From: Agrobacterium tumefaciens
Lineage (GTDB): Bacteria; Pseudomonadota; Alphaproteobacteria; Rhizobiales; Rhizobiaceae
DNA length: 64,000 nt
Assembly (NCBI RefSeq): GCF_005221325.1
Contig: NZ_CP039889.1
Location: 434,001 to 498,000, forward strand
Reading direction: 5' to 3'
Shown here: piece after piece, positions 41,383 to 49,024 of the stretch
How positions within the stretch are numbered: position 1 is the stretch's first letter
Layout: each line of letters begins with the position of its first letter
The notes under the pieces: generated by a model
Databases searched by the model: none
What the model was told of the DNA's origin: nothing
The model's input: only the letters and a program-made list of their open reading frames with translations
Position numbers and translations under genes: made by a program

Positions 41383-42708
41383 TCAACTCGTCAGGCGCGG
41401 CGTGCTGATCGCCTTTTTGAAAAGCGCCGACATCGCCTCGCTGATGCCCTGGGAAGGGCTGACTTCGAAAAACAGCCCCGGAGAAGCGCAGTCCTGCATG
41501 CGCGTGCTGATTTCCGTCTCGAACGGCTGTATCCAGAGCCTGTACCAGCCATTACCCGGCAATGGCAGGTAGGTGGTGTAAAGCACGGCGATCCGGAAGC
41601 CCTTTTTCTTGAGCTCGGTGCAAAGCCTTGTGTCGATCGGCTCCTGGCACCGGCCTCCCTGCGTCGTTTGTTTTGTGCACTTATCTGGCTTGTAGCTGTC
41701 ACCCACGCCATCTGAAACGAAGAATACGACTTTCTCCGGGGTGGCGGAACTGGCACCGCTGCCGGAGGTTCCCATCTTGTCTTCTATCTTGGTAAGGGCC
41801 CGATCGAAATTGGTGTGCTGGTCACGGTTATGTCCGTGACTGGGAACCGACATGAGCTCGATTTCGGCGACCTTTTTCTTGGCCGCTTTCAAATCCGACG
41901 TGCGCGACACAACTTCGAGCAGGTCCCTGCCCGGTAAGGCATCATCTGCGGTCTTCCCTAACGTATAGACGGCAATGCGATATTGGTCATTGCTCTTGCG
42001 CGTGCTCGCTGCTGTATCCATCAAGCTCGCGGTTGCCTTGGCAACCACATCGATGCGCGTGGTGGCGTTGATGCGATCCTTGGAGTCGGGGTCTTTGTTC
42101 TTGATCCTGAAATAGGTGCTGTTCGGATCTGACGTGCCGTCTTTTGTGGTTAGATGACAGGCGAAAGCGCATCCGATCGTCTTTTGCATCACCGCGACAT
42201 CGGCGGGCGTGGCGCCCACACCCATGGAAGGCGAATTGTCGAGGACGAGATAAAAATCGGTAAAAGTCTCCGTTTCGTATTTGGCCGTCGCACCGCCCGC
42301 AACCGTGACCAAATCCTTGCCCAGCACCTGGGAAAGCGTCGTATTCACCGCAGCCCTGAAGCTCACTGACGACTCGATAATGGTCCCGCGCTTGATCACC
42401 GATACATCGAGAGACAGAAGCCTGTAGTCCGGGTTCCCCCGCTGATTTTCGTGAAAGAAGGCTGCGGCCTCTTTCTCGCCGACAGCAATGACGCCGTCGC
42501 CTACCATCCTCTTTGCGGCCTGAGCGCTTGCCGAACTATCGGCAACCGCCGCCAGAGCTGCGGAATCCGCGGCCATCTGCAGATCATATTTGACGCCCAG
42601 GCCGCGCGTTATGTCGAGCGCAACGCCGGCGGATCCGATGAGCGGTATTATCAGCAAGGCGCTGAGGATGGCAAAATTTCCAGACTTGTCCCGCCAGATG
42701 CTTTTCAA
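41383..42708 (-). CDS. TadG-like protein with von Willebrand A domain, copy 2
   Basis: A 441-residue paralogue of the previous gene, alignable from end to end: 'DKSGNFAILSALLIIPLIGS' at the membrane anchor, MIDAS 'VLDNSPSMG', 'VFFVSDGVGDSY' and the closing 'GLFFEVSPSQGISEAMSALF'. It carries short insertions relative to copy 1, for example near 'RIKNKDPDSKDR'. The start is TTG with GGAGACG upstream. The two genes lie head to tail with a 180-base gap and have matching promoter boxes, so they arose by tandem duplication. Role unknown; a surface or pilus-related VWA protein is the best guess. Confidence 0.83.
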   Translation of the reverse strand: MKSIWRDKSGNFAILSALLIIPLIGSAGVALDITRGLGVKYDLQMAADSAALAAVADSSASAQAAKRMVGDGVIAVGEKEAAAFFHENQRGNPDYRLLSLDVSVIKRGTIIESSVSFRAAVNTTLSQVLGKDLVTVAGGATAKYETETFTDFYLVLDNSPSMGVGATPADVAVMQKTIGCAFACHLTTKDGTSDPNSTYFRIKNKDPDSKDRINATTRIDVVAKATASLMDTAASTRKSNDQYRIAVYTLGKTADDALPGRDLLEVVSRTSDLKAAKKKVAEIELMSVPSHGHNRDQHTNFDRALTKIEDKMGTSGSGASSATPEKVVFFVSDGVGDSYKPDKCTKQTTQGGRCQEPIDTRLCTELKKKGFRIAVLYTTYLPLPGNGWYRLWIQPFETEISTRMQDCASPGLFFEVSPSQGISEAMSALFKKAISTPRLTS

Positions 42709-42778
42709 GTTCGTCTCCGCGCTTCTATGAATGCGGGGCCATAGCTAGCCGAACGTCATTGCGATATAGTTTAATGAC

Positions 42779-42798
42779 ATAACTAATTGTCGATAAAT
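42779..42798 (+). promoter_or_regulatory. Duplicated upstream box, TadG-like copy 2
   Basis: Second copy of the ATAACTAATT/CGATAAAT box (19 of 20 positions identical to 41268-41287), about 70 bases before the start of copy 2. A further ATAACTAAT lies just after it. Confidence 0.45.
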
Positions 42799-42908
42799 TC
42801 GATATAACTAATAACTATATTTCTCGCCGCACCATAACAGTCGGCCACCGATAGCCGGCCAGCCATGGACCGTTGACATTTTTAAAACTTGACCTACAAA
42901 ACAAGCTC

Positions 42909-42994
42909 TTCCGAGGGGAGCACCTGACGGTGCTGAGATGGCGATGAGCCGGACCCTTGAACCTGATCCGGGTCATGCCGGCGTAGGAACGGAA
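42909..42994 (+). promoter_or_regulatory. TPP riboswitch (THI element)
   Basis: The thi-box landmarks are complete: GAGGGGAGC near 42913, CTGAGA at 42933-42938, GACCCTTGAACCTGATCCGG from about 42952, then GTCATGCCGGCGTAGGAA. TTCCG (42909-42913) pairs with CGGAA (42990-42994) as P1. It lies about 140 bases upstream of thiX. Binding of thiamine pyrophosphate should switch the operon off; the small hairpin and pyrimidine-rich stretch that follow are the likely expression platform. Confidence 0.95.
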
Positions 42995-42999
42995 CTGTC

Positions 43000-43030
43000 G
43001 CGCCTTGAAGGCGCTGCCCTTTCTCTTCTC
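43000..43030 (+). terminator. Hairpin in the riboswitch expression platform
   Basis: GCGCC (43000-43004) and GGCGC (43010-43014) form a 5-bp stem followed by a T/C-rich stretch to about 43030. It could be a weak conditional terminator. The alternative is control of ribosome access to the short leader frame or thiX. Confidence 0.45.
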
Positions 43031-43073
43031 CGCTATGCCTGATCTTCGAGATTGTCACATCTGGAGACGACCG

Positions 43074-43121
43074 ATGATGCTGAAACCTTCCGTCCTTCGC
43101 ACATGGTGCGTTTGCGTTTGA
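43074..43121 (+). CDS. Candidate 15-residue leader peptide upstream of thiX
   Basis: A short frame, MMLKPSVLRTWCVCV, with GGAG eight bases before its ATG. Its TGA (43119-43121) overlaps the GAGG that serves as the thiX ribosome site, so ribosomes finishing it could reinitiate at thiX (43132). It lies between the TPP riboswitch and the first full gene. No homologue is known to me; it may be chance, but spacing and overlap are those of a coupled leader. Confidence 0.4.
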   Translation: MMLKPSVLRTWCVCV

Positions 43122-43131
43122 GGCCCGGCTC

Positions 43132-43917
43132 ATGCGTGCCACCCATGCGCTGAGCGGTGTCGGTCTTCTGCTCCTTCTCTGGCAGGCGGGGACATGGCTG
43201 TTTGCGCCGCCGCGCTATATCCTGCCATCGCCCGCCGATGTCGCCGCCGCCTTCCTGCGTCAGCCGGGCTTCCTGTTGGGACAGGCCTTGGTGACGTTTG
43301 GTGAAATGGCGCTCGGGCTCGCGGCAGGTATTACCGCCGGTGTTCTCGTCGCCTTCACCATTGCCGCCATCCCGCGCTTCGGCCGCCTCGTCTGGCCCAT
43401 GGTTCTGGTGTTGCAGGCCTTTCCGGTCTTCGTGCTCGCCCCCATCCTCGTCCTCTGGTTCGGCTTCGGCGTGGCCTCGAAAGTCGTCATGACCGCAGTC
43501 ATCATCTTCTTTCCCGTCGCCTCCGCCTTCACCGATGGCCTCAACCGCACCGATCGCGCCATCCTCGACGCCGCCTCGCTGACCGAAGCGAGCCATTGGC
43601 AGATCCTCACCCGGCTGCGCGTGCCGCTGGCGCTTCCCTCGCTGATTTCGGGCTTGAGGGTGGCGGCGCCACTTGCCCCGCTCGGCGCCGTCATCGGCGA
43701 GTGGGTGGGCGCATCGGCCGGGCTCGGTTTCGTGATGATCCAGTCCAATGCCCGTATGCAGACCGATACCATGTTCGCCGCCATGGCCATTCTGGCCGTC
43801 ATGGCCGTGCTGCTCAGACTGATCGTCGACTTGGCGACAGCCAATCTCGCCCCCTGGGCCAAAGAAACAGAACACACCATTCCTTTCAGATATTTACGGA
43901 GACTTTCGGCACCATGA
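43132..43917 (+). CDS. thiX: ThiX-like ABC permease for thiamine precursor uptake
   Basis: A 261-residue inner-membrane permease of the SsuC/TauC/ThiX type with six helices: 'GVGLLLLLWQAGTWLF', 'PPRYILPSPADVAAAFLRQP' and the EAA loop 'LDAASLTEASHWQILTRLRV'. Placement directly after a TPP riboswitch and before a THI5/NMT1-type binding protein marks it as ThiX, which imports a pyrimidine precursor such as formylaminopyrimidine. Its ATG has GAGG eight bases upstream, overlapping the stop of a short leader frame. Its stop overlaps thiY as ATGA. The matching ATPase ThiZ is not encoded in the operon. Confidence 0.88.
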   Translation: MRATHALSGVGLLLLLWQAGTWLFAPPRYILPSPADVAAAFLRQPGFLLGQALVTFGEMALGLAAGITAGVLVAFTIAAIPRFGRLVWPMVLVLQAFPVFVLAPILVLWFGFGVASKVVMTAVIIFFPVASAFTDGLNRTDRAILDAASLTEASHWQILTRLRVPLALPSLISGLRVAAPLAPLGAVIGEWVGASAGLGFVMIQSNARMQTDTMFAAMAILAVMAVLLRLIVDLATANLAPWAKETEHTIPFRYLRRLSAP

Positions 43918-44864
43918 AACGAACTCTTCTTTCCCTCGCCATCGCAGCGGCAAGCGTGCTTGCGCCCATGCAATCTGAGGCCGCCGACAAGCTAACCGTG
44001 TTGCTCGAATGGTTCGTGAACCCCGATCATGCACCGATGGTGATCGCCAAGGAGCGCGGCCTGTTTGCCGATGCGGGACTGGAAGTGGAGCTGGTTCCTC
44101 CGGCTGACCCTTCCGCCGTGCCGCGCCTCGTCTCGGCAAAACAGGCCGATATCGGCGTGCATTACCAGCCGAACCTCTATCTCGACCACGAAGCCGGCCT
44201 GCCGCTCGTGCGTTTCGGCACACTGGTCGAAACCCCGCTCAACACCGTCACGGTTCTCGCCGACGGGCCGATCAAGAGCCTGAAGGATCTGAAGGGCAAG
44301 AAGGTCGGTTTTTCCGTTTCCGGTTTCGAGGATGCGATGCTGAAGCGCATGCTGGAGAAGGACGGGCTGACGAAGGACGACGTCGAACTGGTCAACGTCA
44401 ATTTCTCGCTCTCGCCTTCCCTCATCGCCGGCAAGGTGGATGCCACGCTCGGCGGTTTTCGCAATTTCGAACTGACTCAGATGAAGCTCGAAGGGCATGA
44501 GGGCCGCTCCTTCTTCCCCGAAGAACATGGCGTGCCGGCCTATGACGAGCTGATCTTTGTCACCCACCGCGATCTCGTAAAGGACAGCCGCCTGCCGCGT
44601 TTCCTCTCCGCTGTGGAACAGGCCGCGATCTTCATCACCAACCATCCGCAGGACGCCTGGCAGCTTTTCATCAAGGCCTATCCGAACCTTGACGATGCCC
44701 TGAACAAACAGGCCTTTTTCGACACGCTGCCACGTTTCGCCAAGCGCCCCGCAGCACTCGACCGTGCCCGCTACGCCCGTTTCGGCGCCTTCATGCAGGA
44801 GATGCAGCTGATCAAGCAGGTCCCCCCAGCGGACGATATCGCCGTGGAGCTGCAACAGCCATGA
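43914..44864 (+). CDS. thiY: ThiY-like binding protein for thiamine pyrimidine precursor
   Basis: A 316-residue periplasmic protein with a Sec signal peptide (cleavage in 'MQSEAADK') and the NMT1/THI5 fold: 'TVLLEWFVNPDHAPMVIAKE', 'LVSAKQADIGVHYQPNLYLD' and 'LKDLKGKKVGFSVSGFEDAM'. ThiY proteins bind N-formyl-4-amino-5-aminomethyl-2-methylpyrimidine, a breakdown product of thiamine. It starts within the thiX stop (ATGA, 43914-43917) and ends within the thiM start, so the genes are read together under riboswitch control. Confidence 0.88.
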   Translation: MKRTLLSLAIAAASVLAPMQSEAADKLTVLLEWFVNPDHAPMVIAKERGLFADAGLEVELVPPADPSAVPRLVSAKQADIGVHYQPNLYLDHEAGLPLVRFGTLVETPLNTVTVLADGPIKSLKDLKGKKVGFSVSGFEDAMLKRMLEKDGLTKDDVELVNVNFSLSPSLIAGKVDATLGGFRNFELTQMKLEGHEGRSFFPEEHGVPAYDELIFVTHRDLVKDSRLPRFLSAVEQAAIFITNHPQDAWQLFIKAYPNLDDALNKQAFFDTLPRFAKRPAALDRARYARFGAFMQEMQLIKQVPPADDIAVELQQP

Positions 44865-45601
44865 CCGGCAATTTTCCGACAGCGGCAAAGGCCGCCGAAA
44901 TTCTGGAGCGCGTGCGGCAGACGCGCCCGCGCGTGCATTGCCTGATGAACACCGTGGTACAGAAATTCACCGCCGACGGCATCACCGTCATCGGCGGCAT
45001 TCCCTCGATGACGACCTCGCTGGAAGAAATCGAGAGCTTCGTCACCAAGGCAGATGCGTTGACCGTCAATCTCGGCACGCTGGACGCCGAACGACGCAAG
45101 GTCATCCGGCTGGCGATCGAGATCGCCAACAAATCCGGCAAGCCGTGGATCGTCGACCCCGTTCATGTCGATTATTCACCCTCGCGGCTGGAGTTTGCGC
45201 GTGAACTCATTGCCCTTTCCCCCACGATCGTCCGTGGCAACCGCGCAGAAATGAGCCTGATCGGCGATGCACCTGATGTGGTGCGGATCGAAACCGGACC
45301 GGTGGATCATCTCGGCGATACGACGCGTGATGTCAGGATCGTCAATGGTCACCCCTGGATGGCGAAGGTGACAGGCACGGGTTGCCTTTCCGGCGGCGTC
45401 ATCGCCGCCTTCATGGCAGTGGAAAAAGACGCGCTGACGGCGGCGGCTTCCGCCCTTGCCGTGACAGGCGTTTCCGCCGAACTGGCCGCAAAACACGCCA
45501 AAGGCCCCGGCACATTCGAACCGGCGTTTCTGGATGCGCTTTCCGAAATCTCCGGTGAAGACATCATAAATCATGCGAGGATTGAGCATGAACAAGGTTG
45601 A
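44861..45601 (+). CDS. thiM: Hydroxyethylthiazole kinase ThiM
   Basis: A 246-residue ribokinase-fold enzyme that phosphorylates 4-methyl-5-(2-hydroxyethyl)thiazole for thiamine salvage. Motifs: 'VHCLMNTVVQKFTADGITVI', 'DALTVNLGTLDAERR', 'PWIVDPVHVDYSPSR' and the phosphate-binding 'VTGTGCLSGGVIAAF' with the conserved Cys near residue 175. It is slightly shorter than typical ThiM (about 260-270). ATG 44861 overlaps the thiY stop. The product joins the pyrimidine phosphate in the ThiE reaction encoded next. Confidence 0.93.
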   Translation: MTGNFPTAAKAAEILERVRQTRPRVHCLMNTVVQKFTADGITVIGGIPSMTTSLEEIESFVTKADALTVNLGTLDAERRKVIRLAIEIANKSGKPWIVDPVHVDYSPSRLEFARELIALSPTIVRGNRAEMSLIGDAPDVVRIETGPVDHLGDTTRDVRIVNGHPWMAKVTGTGCLSGGVIAAFMAVEKDALTAAASALAVTGVSAELAAKHAKGPGTFEPAFLDALSEISGEDIINHARIEHEQG

Positions 45602-46250
45602 TTACCGCCTCAACGCGCTGGTTGATGCCAGTCTTGCCGATGTCGCGCCGCTGCCGGAGCTGGCTCTGGCGGCTGCGCTCAATGGGGCAACCATCCTGCA
45701 ATATCGCGACAAGCACGGCTCGACGCGGGAGATGATCGACAATGCCCGTGCCATCCGCGAGGCCATCGCCGGCACCGGCGTACCGCTTGTTATCAACGAC
45801 CGGGTGGACGTGGCGCTCGCTTCGGGGGCCGATGGCGTGCATCTCGGCGCCGACGACATGGACGCAGAGACCGCACGGCGCATTCTCGGCGAAAAGGCGA
45901 TCATCGGCCTCACCGTCAAGAACCGCGCCGATGCCGAAAGGGCGGCCTCCATGCCCATCGACTATGCCTGTATCGGCGGCGTGTTCGAGACCGTTTCAAA
46001 GGTCAACCCGGACAAGCCGGTCGGCATCGAAGGCTTTACGACGCTGCGCGCCCTGCTGAAGGAGTGGCAGCCGGATATGCCGGTGGGCGCGATTGCCGGC
46101 ATCGATCTTGCCAGTGTGCCCACCGTCGTGGCCGCCGGCGCGGATGGGGTCGCCGTCATTTCCGCCATCTTCCGTGCAGCCGATATCGCCAGCGCAGCCA
46201 AGGACTTCCGCTCCGTAATTGACGCGGCGCTGAAAGCGAGAGAACCATGA
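45588..46250 (+). CDS. thiE: Thiamine-phosphate synthase ThiE
   Basis: A 220-residue TIM-barrel enzyme that joins hydroxymethylpyrimidine diphosphate and thiazole phosphate to thiamine phosphate. Visible motifs: 'ATILQYRDKHGSTREMIDNA' for pyrophosphate binding, 'VPLVINDRVDVALASGADGV' with 'HLGADDMD', and 'GGVFETVSKVNPDKPVG'. I start at ATG 45588, which has GAGG seven bases upstream and overlaps the thiM stop; an ATG 15 bases earlier lacks such a site. Its stop overlaps the thiD ATG. Confidence 0.92.
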   Translation: MNKVDYRLNALVDASLADVAPLPELALAAALNGATILQYRDKHGSTREMIDNARAIREAIAGTGVPLVINDRVDVALASGADGVHLGADDMDAETARRILGEKAIIGLTVKNRADAERAASMPIDYACIGGVFETVSKVNPDKPVGIEGFTTLRALLKEWQPDMPVGAIAGIDLASVPTVVAAGADGVAVISAIFRAADIASAAKDFRSVIDAALKAREP

Positions 46251-47044
46251 CTTCAATTGCATTGACCATTGCCGGCTCCGACAGCGGCGGCGGCGCCGGT
46301 ATTCAGGCCGATATCAAGACCTTCTCCGCACTTGGCGCCTATGCCGCGAGCGTCATTACCGCCATCACCGCCCAGAACACCAGGGGCGTGACGGCCGTGG
46401 AGGATATTTCGGTCGCCACCATCGTCGCGCAGATGGATGCGGTTTTTTCCGATCTTGCCGTCAATGCGGTAAAGATCGGCATGGTCTCGCGGATAGAAAC
46501 CATCGCCGCCATCGCGGAACGGCTTCGGCAGCAATCGCAGCCGGTGGTGCTCGACCCCGTCATGGTCGCGACCTCCGGCGACCGGCTGCTGCATGAAGAT
46601 GCCATCGAGACGTTGCGGCGCGAGCTTCTGCCGCTCGCCGCCATCGTCACGCCGAACCTGCCCGAAGCAGCGTTGCTGACCGGGACCCATATTGCGGAGA
46701 CGGAGCAGGAGATTACCCGCCAGGCGGAGCTGATCCTGAAGGCCGGCGCGAAGGCCGTACTCATCAAGGGCGGCCACGGCGATGGGCCTGAAAGCACGGA
46801 TTATCTGTTTGCGGATGGTACCATGCAGGCGCTTTCTGCGCCGAGGGTGGAGACGAAAAACGACCACGGCACCGGTTGTACATTGGCCGCTGCGATTACG
46901 GCCCATCTTGCGATGGGATGTGAATTGCGGGAGGCGGTTGGGCTTGCGAAGGATTATCTTAACGGGGCGCTCGATGCCGGGCGGGGGCTTGCCGTTGGGT
47001 CCGGGCGGGGGCCGGTGCATCATTTTTATCGGTGGTGGGGGTGA
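46247..47044 (+). CDS. thiD: Hydroxymethylpyrimidine/phosphomethylpyrimidine kinase ThiD
   Basis: A 265-residue ribokinase-fold kinase that phosphorylates hydroxymethylpyrimidine twice. Motifs: 'TIAGSDSGGGAGIQADIKTF' at the N-terminus, 'VVLDPVMVATSGDRLL', 'AVLIKGGHGDGPESTDYLFA' and the anion hole 'NDHGTGCTLAAAITAHL'. Last gene of the riboswitch-controlled operon, starting inside the thiE stop. With ThiM, ThiE and the ThiXY importer it forms a salvage route; no de novo genes (thiC, thiG, thiO, thiS) are present here. Confidence 0.94.
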   Translation: MTSIALTIAGSDSGGGAGIQADIKTFSALGAYAASVITAITAQNTRGVTAVEDISVATIVAQMDAVFSDLAVNAVKIGMVSRIETIAAIAERLRQQSQPVVLDPVMVATSGDRLLHEDAIETLRRELLPLAAIVTPNLPEAALLTGTHIAETEQEITRQAELILKAGAKAVLIKGGHGDGPESTDYLFADGTMQALSAPRVETKNDHGTGCTLAAAITAHLAMGCELREAVGLAKDYLNGALDAGRGLAVGSGRGPVHHFYRWWG

Positions 47045-47069
47045 TATCGATGGGTGGGGCGCGGGACTT

Positions 47070-47245
47070 ACCCCCCTCTGTCCTGCCGGACATCTCCCCC
47101 TCAAGGGGGGAGATCGACAAGCGGCTTGCTCCCCGCATTCAGTGAGCCCCGGTATCCTGTAGTGAAATCGCCGCTTGGGACCGAGCGACCGCCCCATCTG
47201 ATCTCCCCCCTTGAGGGGGAGATGTCCGGCAGGACAGAGGGGGGT
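47070..47245. repeat. Long inverted repeat element with perfect 45-base arms
   Basis: Arms at about 47070-47114 and 47201-47245 are perfect inverted copies containing CCTCTGTCCTGCCGGACATC and CCCCTCAAGGGGGGAG. The inner 85 bases contain further partial complementarity (AAGCGGC and GCCGCTT). It lies between the convergent thiD and Lrp genes. Arms of this type occur widely between genes in Rhizobium and Agrobacterium as far as I recall. The stem would terminate or stabilise both messages. No transposase is present. Confidence 0.85.
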
Positions 47246-47264
47246 GGCCGCACACTCCGCCCCC

Positions 47265-47723
47265 TCACCGCGCCTTCGGCGTCGCCAGCACATTCCGGAT
47301 CGCAAAGCTCGAATGAATGCGCGAAACCCCCGGCAGTTTCGACAGGATCTCCTTGTGAATCCGCTCGAAATCCCCCGCACTTTCCGCCTCACAGCGCAGA
47401 AAGTAATCCGAGCCGCCGGTCATAAGATAACATTCGCGGATTTCCGGATACCGCCGCACCGCATTCTCGAAACGGTTGAGAAAATCCTCCGTCTGCCGGT
47501 CGAGCGTGATCTGGACGATGACCGAAATCACCTCGCCACCGGCAAGGCCGCTGGTCAGGGCGGTATAACCGCGAATAATGCCTTCCCGCTCGAGAATATC
47601 GACACGGCGCAAGCACGCGGACGGCGAAAGCCCGACCTCTGCGGCAAGCTTTGCGTTGCTGATGCGGGCATTCAGCCGAAGCATGCGGATGATGTGGCGG
47701 TCAGTCGCATCAAGTGACGACAT
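47265..47723 (-). CDS. Lrp/AsnC-family regulator, probable activator of alr-dadA
   Basis: A 152-residue protein with an N-terminal helix-turn-helix ('DATDRHIIRMLRLNARISNA', 'VGLSPSACLRRVDILEREGI') and a C-terminal RAM effector domain ('RRYPEIRECYLMTGGSDYFL'). It is divergent from the alanine racemase and D-amino-acid dehydrogenase genes. In many proteobacteria an Lrp-type protein next to dad genes activates them in response to alanine, so the same is likely here. ATG 47723 has GGAA upstream; a TTG 12 bases earlier is possible. Confidence 0.9.
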   Translation of the reverse strand: MSSLDATDRHIIRMLRLNARISNAKLAAEVGLSPSACLRRVDILEREGIIRGYTALTSGLAGGEVISVIVQITLDRQTEDFLNRFENAVRRYPEIRECYLMTGGSDYFLRCEAESAGDFERIHKEILSKLPGVSRIHSSFAIRNVLATPKAR

Positions 47724-47850
47724 AGAAAATTCCAATTGGTCGACGAAAATTGCGTGATTTCACATTCTATCGCATTTCCTTCGAATAATCGCCAAGAAAT
47801 TCGGTAATCGTTGCAATACCCTCAGAGGATAAAAATGAGGGTGAACGACC

Positions 47851-49017
47851 ATGGATATGCAGATCAGCCGCCAGCAGGCAGCCGGTGGTGCAAGCGGCCA
47901 TCTGAGCATCGATCTCGGCGCATTGCGCGACAACTATCTAACCCTTGCGGCGATGGCGCCAGCATCGCAAACGGCGGCAGTCGTCAAGGCCGATGCCTAT
48001 GGTCTCGGCGCCGATATCGTCTCGCAGACCCTGTTCGAGGCAGGCTGCCGCAATTTCTTTGTTGCTCATATCGATGAGGCGCTGGCGCTCAGGCTCCGGC
48101 TTTCGGCAGAAGCGCAGATTTTTGTCCTCAACGGCCTTCAGCCCGGCAACGAGACCTCCTGCGCCACCATGGCCATCACCCCGGTTCTGAATTCGCTGGA
48201 ACAGATCGCCCAATGGTCGAGTCATGCCAAAAAGCTCGGCAAGACGCTCACTGCCGCCGTGCAGATCGATACCGGCATGTGCCGCCTTGGGCTCTCCCCC
48301 GAAGAGCTTGAAATCCTCTCCGCCCAGCCGCAGTTGCTCAATGGAATTGAAATCGCCTTCGTCATGAGCCATCTCGCCTGCGCCGACGAGCCGGATCATG
48401 CCTCCAATGCCGCGCAGCTCGCCGTGATGCGCAAGTCCGCCACCGCCTTTCCCGAGACGCCGGTCTGTTTTTCCAATTCGGGCGGCATTTTTCTCGGCAG
48501 TGATTATCATAACGCTCTGCTGCGCCCCGGCATCGCGCTTTATGGCGGTGCGCCTTCCGCTGCCGGCCCCAACCCGATGAAGCCGGTCGTCCGTCTTGAT
48601 CTCGCCGTCATCCAGACCCGCACCGTCCCCGCCGGCTCGCTGGTCGGTTACGGCGGCTCTTTTACGGCGAACGGTCCGACGCGGCTTGCGACAATCGCTG
48701 CCGGCTATGCCGATGGCCTGCCGCGTTCGCTCAGCAATCGCGGCGCGGCATGGTATAATGGCGTTCGTCTGCCGATTGCCGGGCGCGTTTCGATGGACAG
48801 CATCATTCTCGACATATCCGCCCTGCCCGAGGGAGATTTGACCCAGGGCAGCCTCGTGCAGATGATCGGGCCAGACCAGACGCTGGAAGACATTGCCGAG
48901 GACGCGGGTACGATCGCCTATGAGATCCTGACCGGCCTCGGTCGCCGTTACCGCCGCAACTACATTCAGCCGGGCATGAGCCCGGCAACCGCTTCAACAT
49001 CAGTCAATCACAAGTGA
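47851..49017 (+). CDS. alr: Alanine racemase, catabolic type
   Basis: A 388-residue fold-type III PLP enzyme. K46 in '[14 protein letters not shown]' holds PLP; the tyrosine acting from the other face is in '[20 protein letters not shown]', and '[10 protein letters not shown]' and '[12 protein letters not shown]' are standard. It interconverts L- and D-alanine in the cytoplasm. Position seven bases before dadA and opposite an Lrp-type gene indicates the catabolic role (DadX/DadB-like): making D-alanine for oxidation to pyruvate. Supply of D-alanine to the cell wall is a possible second role. Confidence 0.93.
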   Translation: MDMQISRQQAAGGASGHLSIDLGALRDNYLTLAAMAPASQTAAVVKADAYGLGADIVSQTLFEAGCRNFFVAHIDEALALRLRLSAEAQIFVLNGLQPGNETSCATMAITPVLNSLEQIAQWSSHAKKLGKTLTAAVQIDTGMCRLGLSPEELEILSAQPQLLNGIEIAFVMSHLACADEPDHASNAAQLAVMRKSATAFPETPVCFSNSGGIFLGSDYHNALLRPGIALYGGAPSAAGPNPMKPVVRLDLAVIQTRTVPAGSLVGYGGSFTANGPTRLATIAAGYADGLPRSLSNRGAAWYNGVRLPIAGRVSMDSIILDISALPEGDLTQGSLVQMIGPDQTLEDIAEDAGTIAYEILTGLGRRYRRNYIQPGMSPATASTSVNHK

Positions 49018-49024
49018 GACGATC

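Noticed and set aside
47070..47245. Insertion sequence or MITE with terminal inverted repeats
   Set aside because: Arms are long and perfect, but I see no target-site duplication or transposase; it fits better as a rhizobial intergenic palindromic element.
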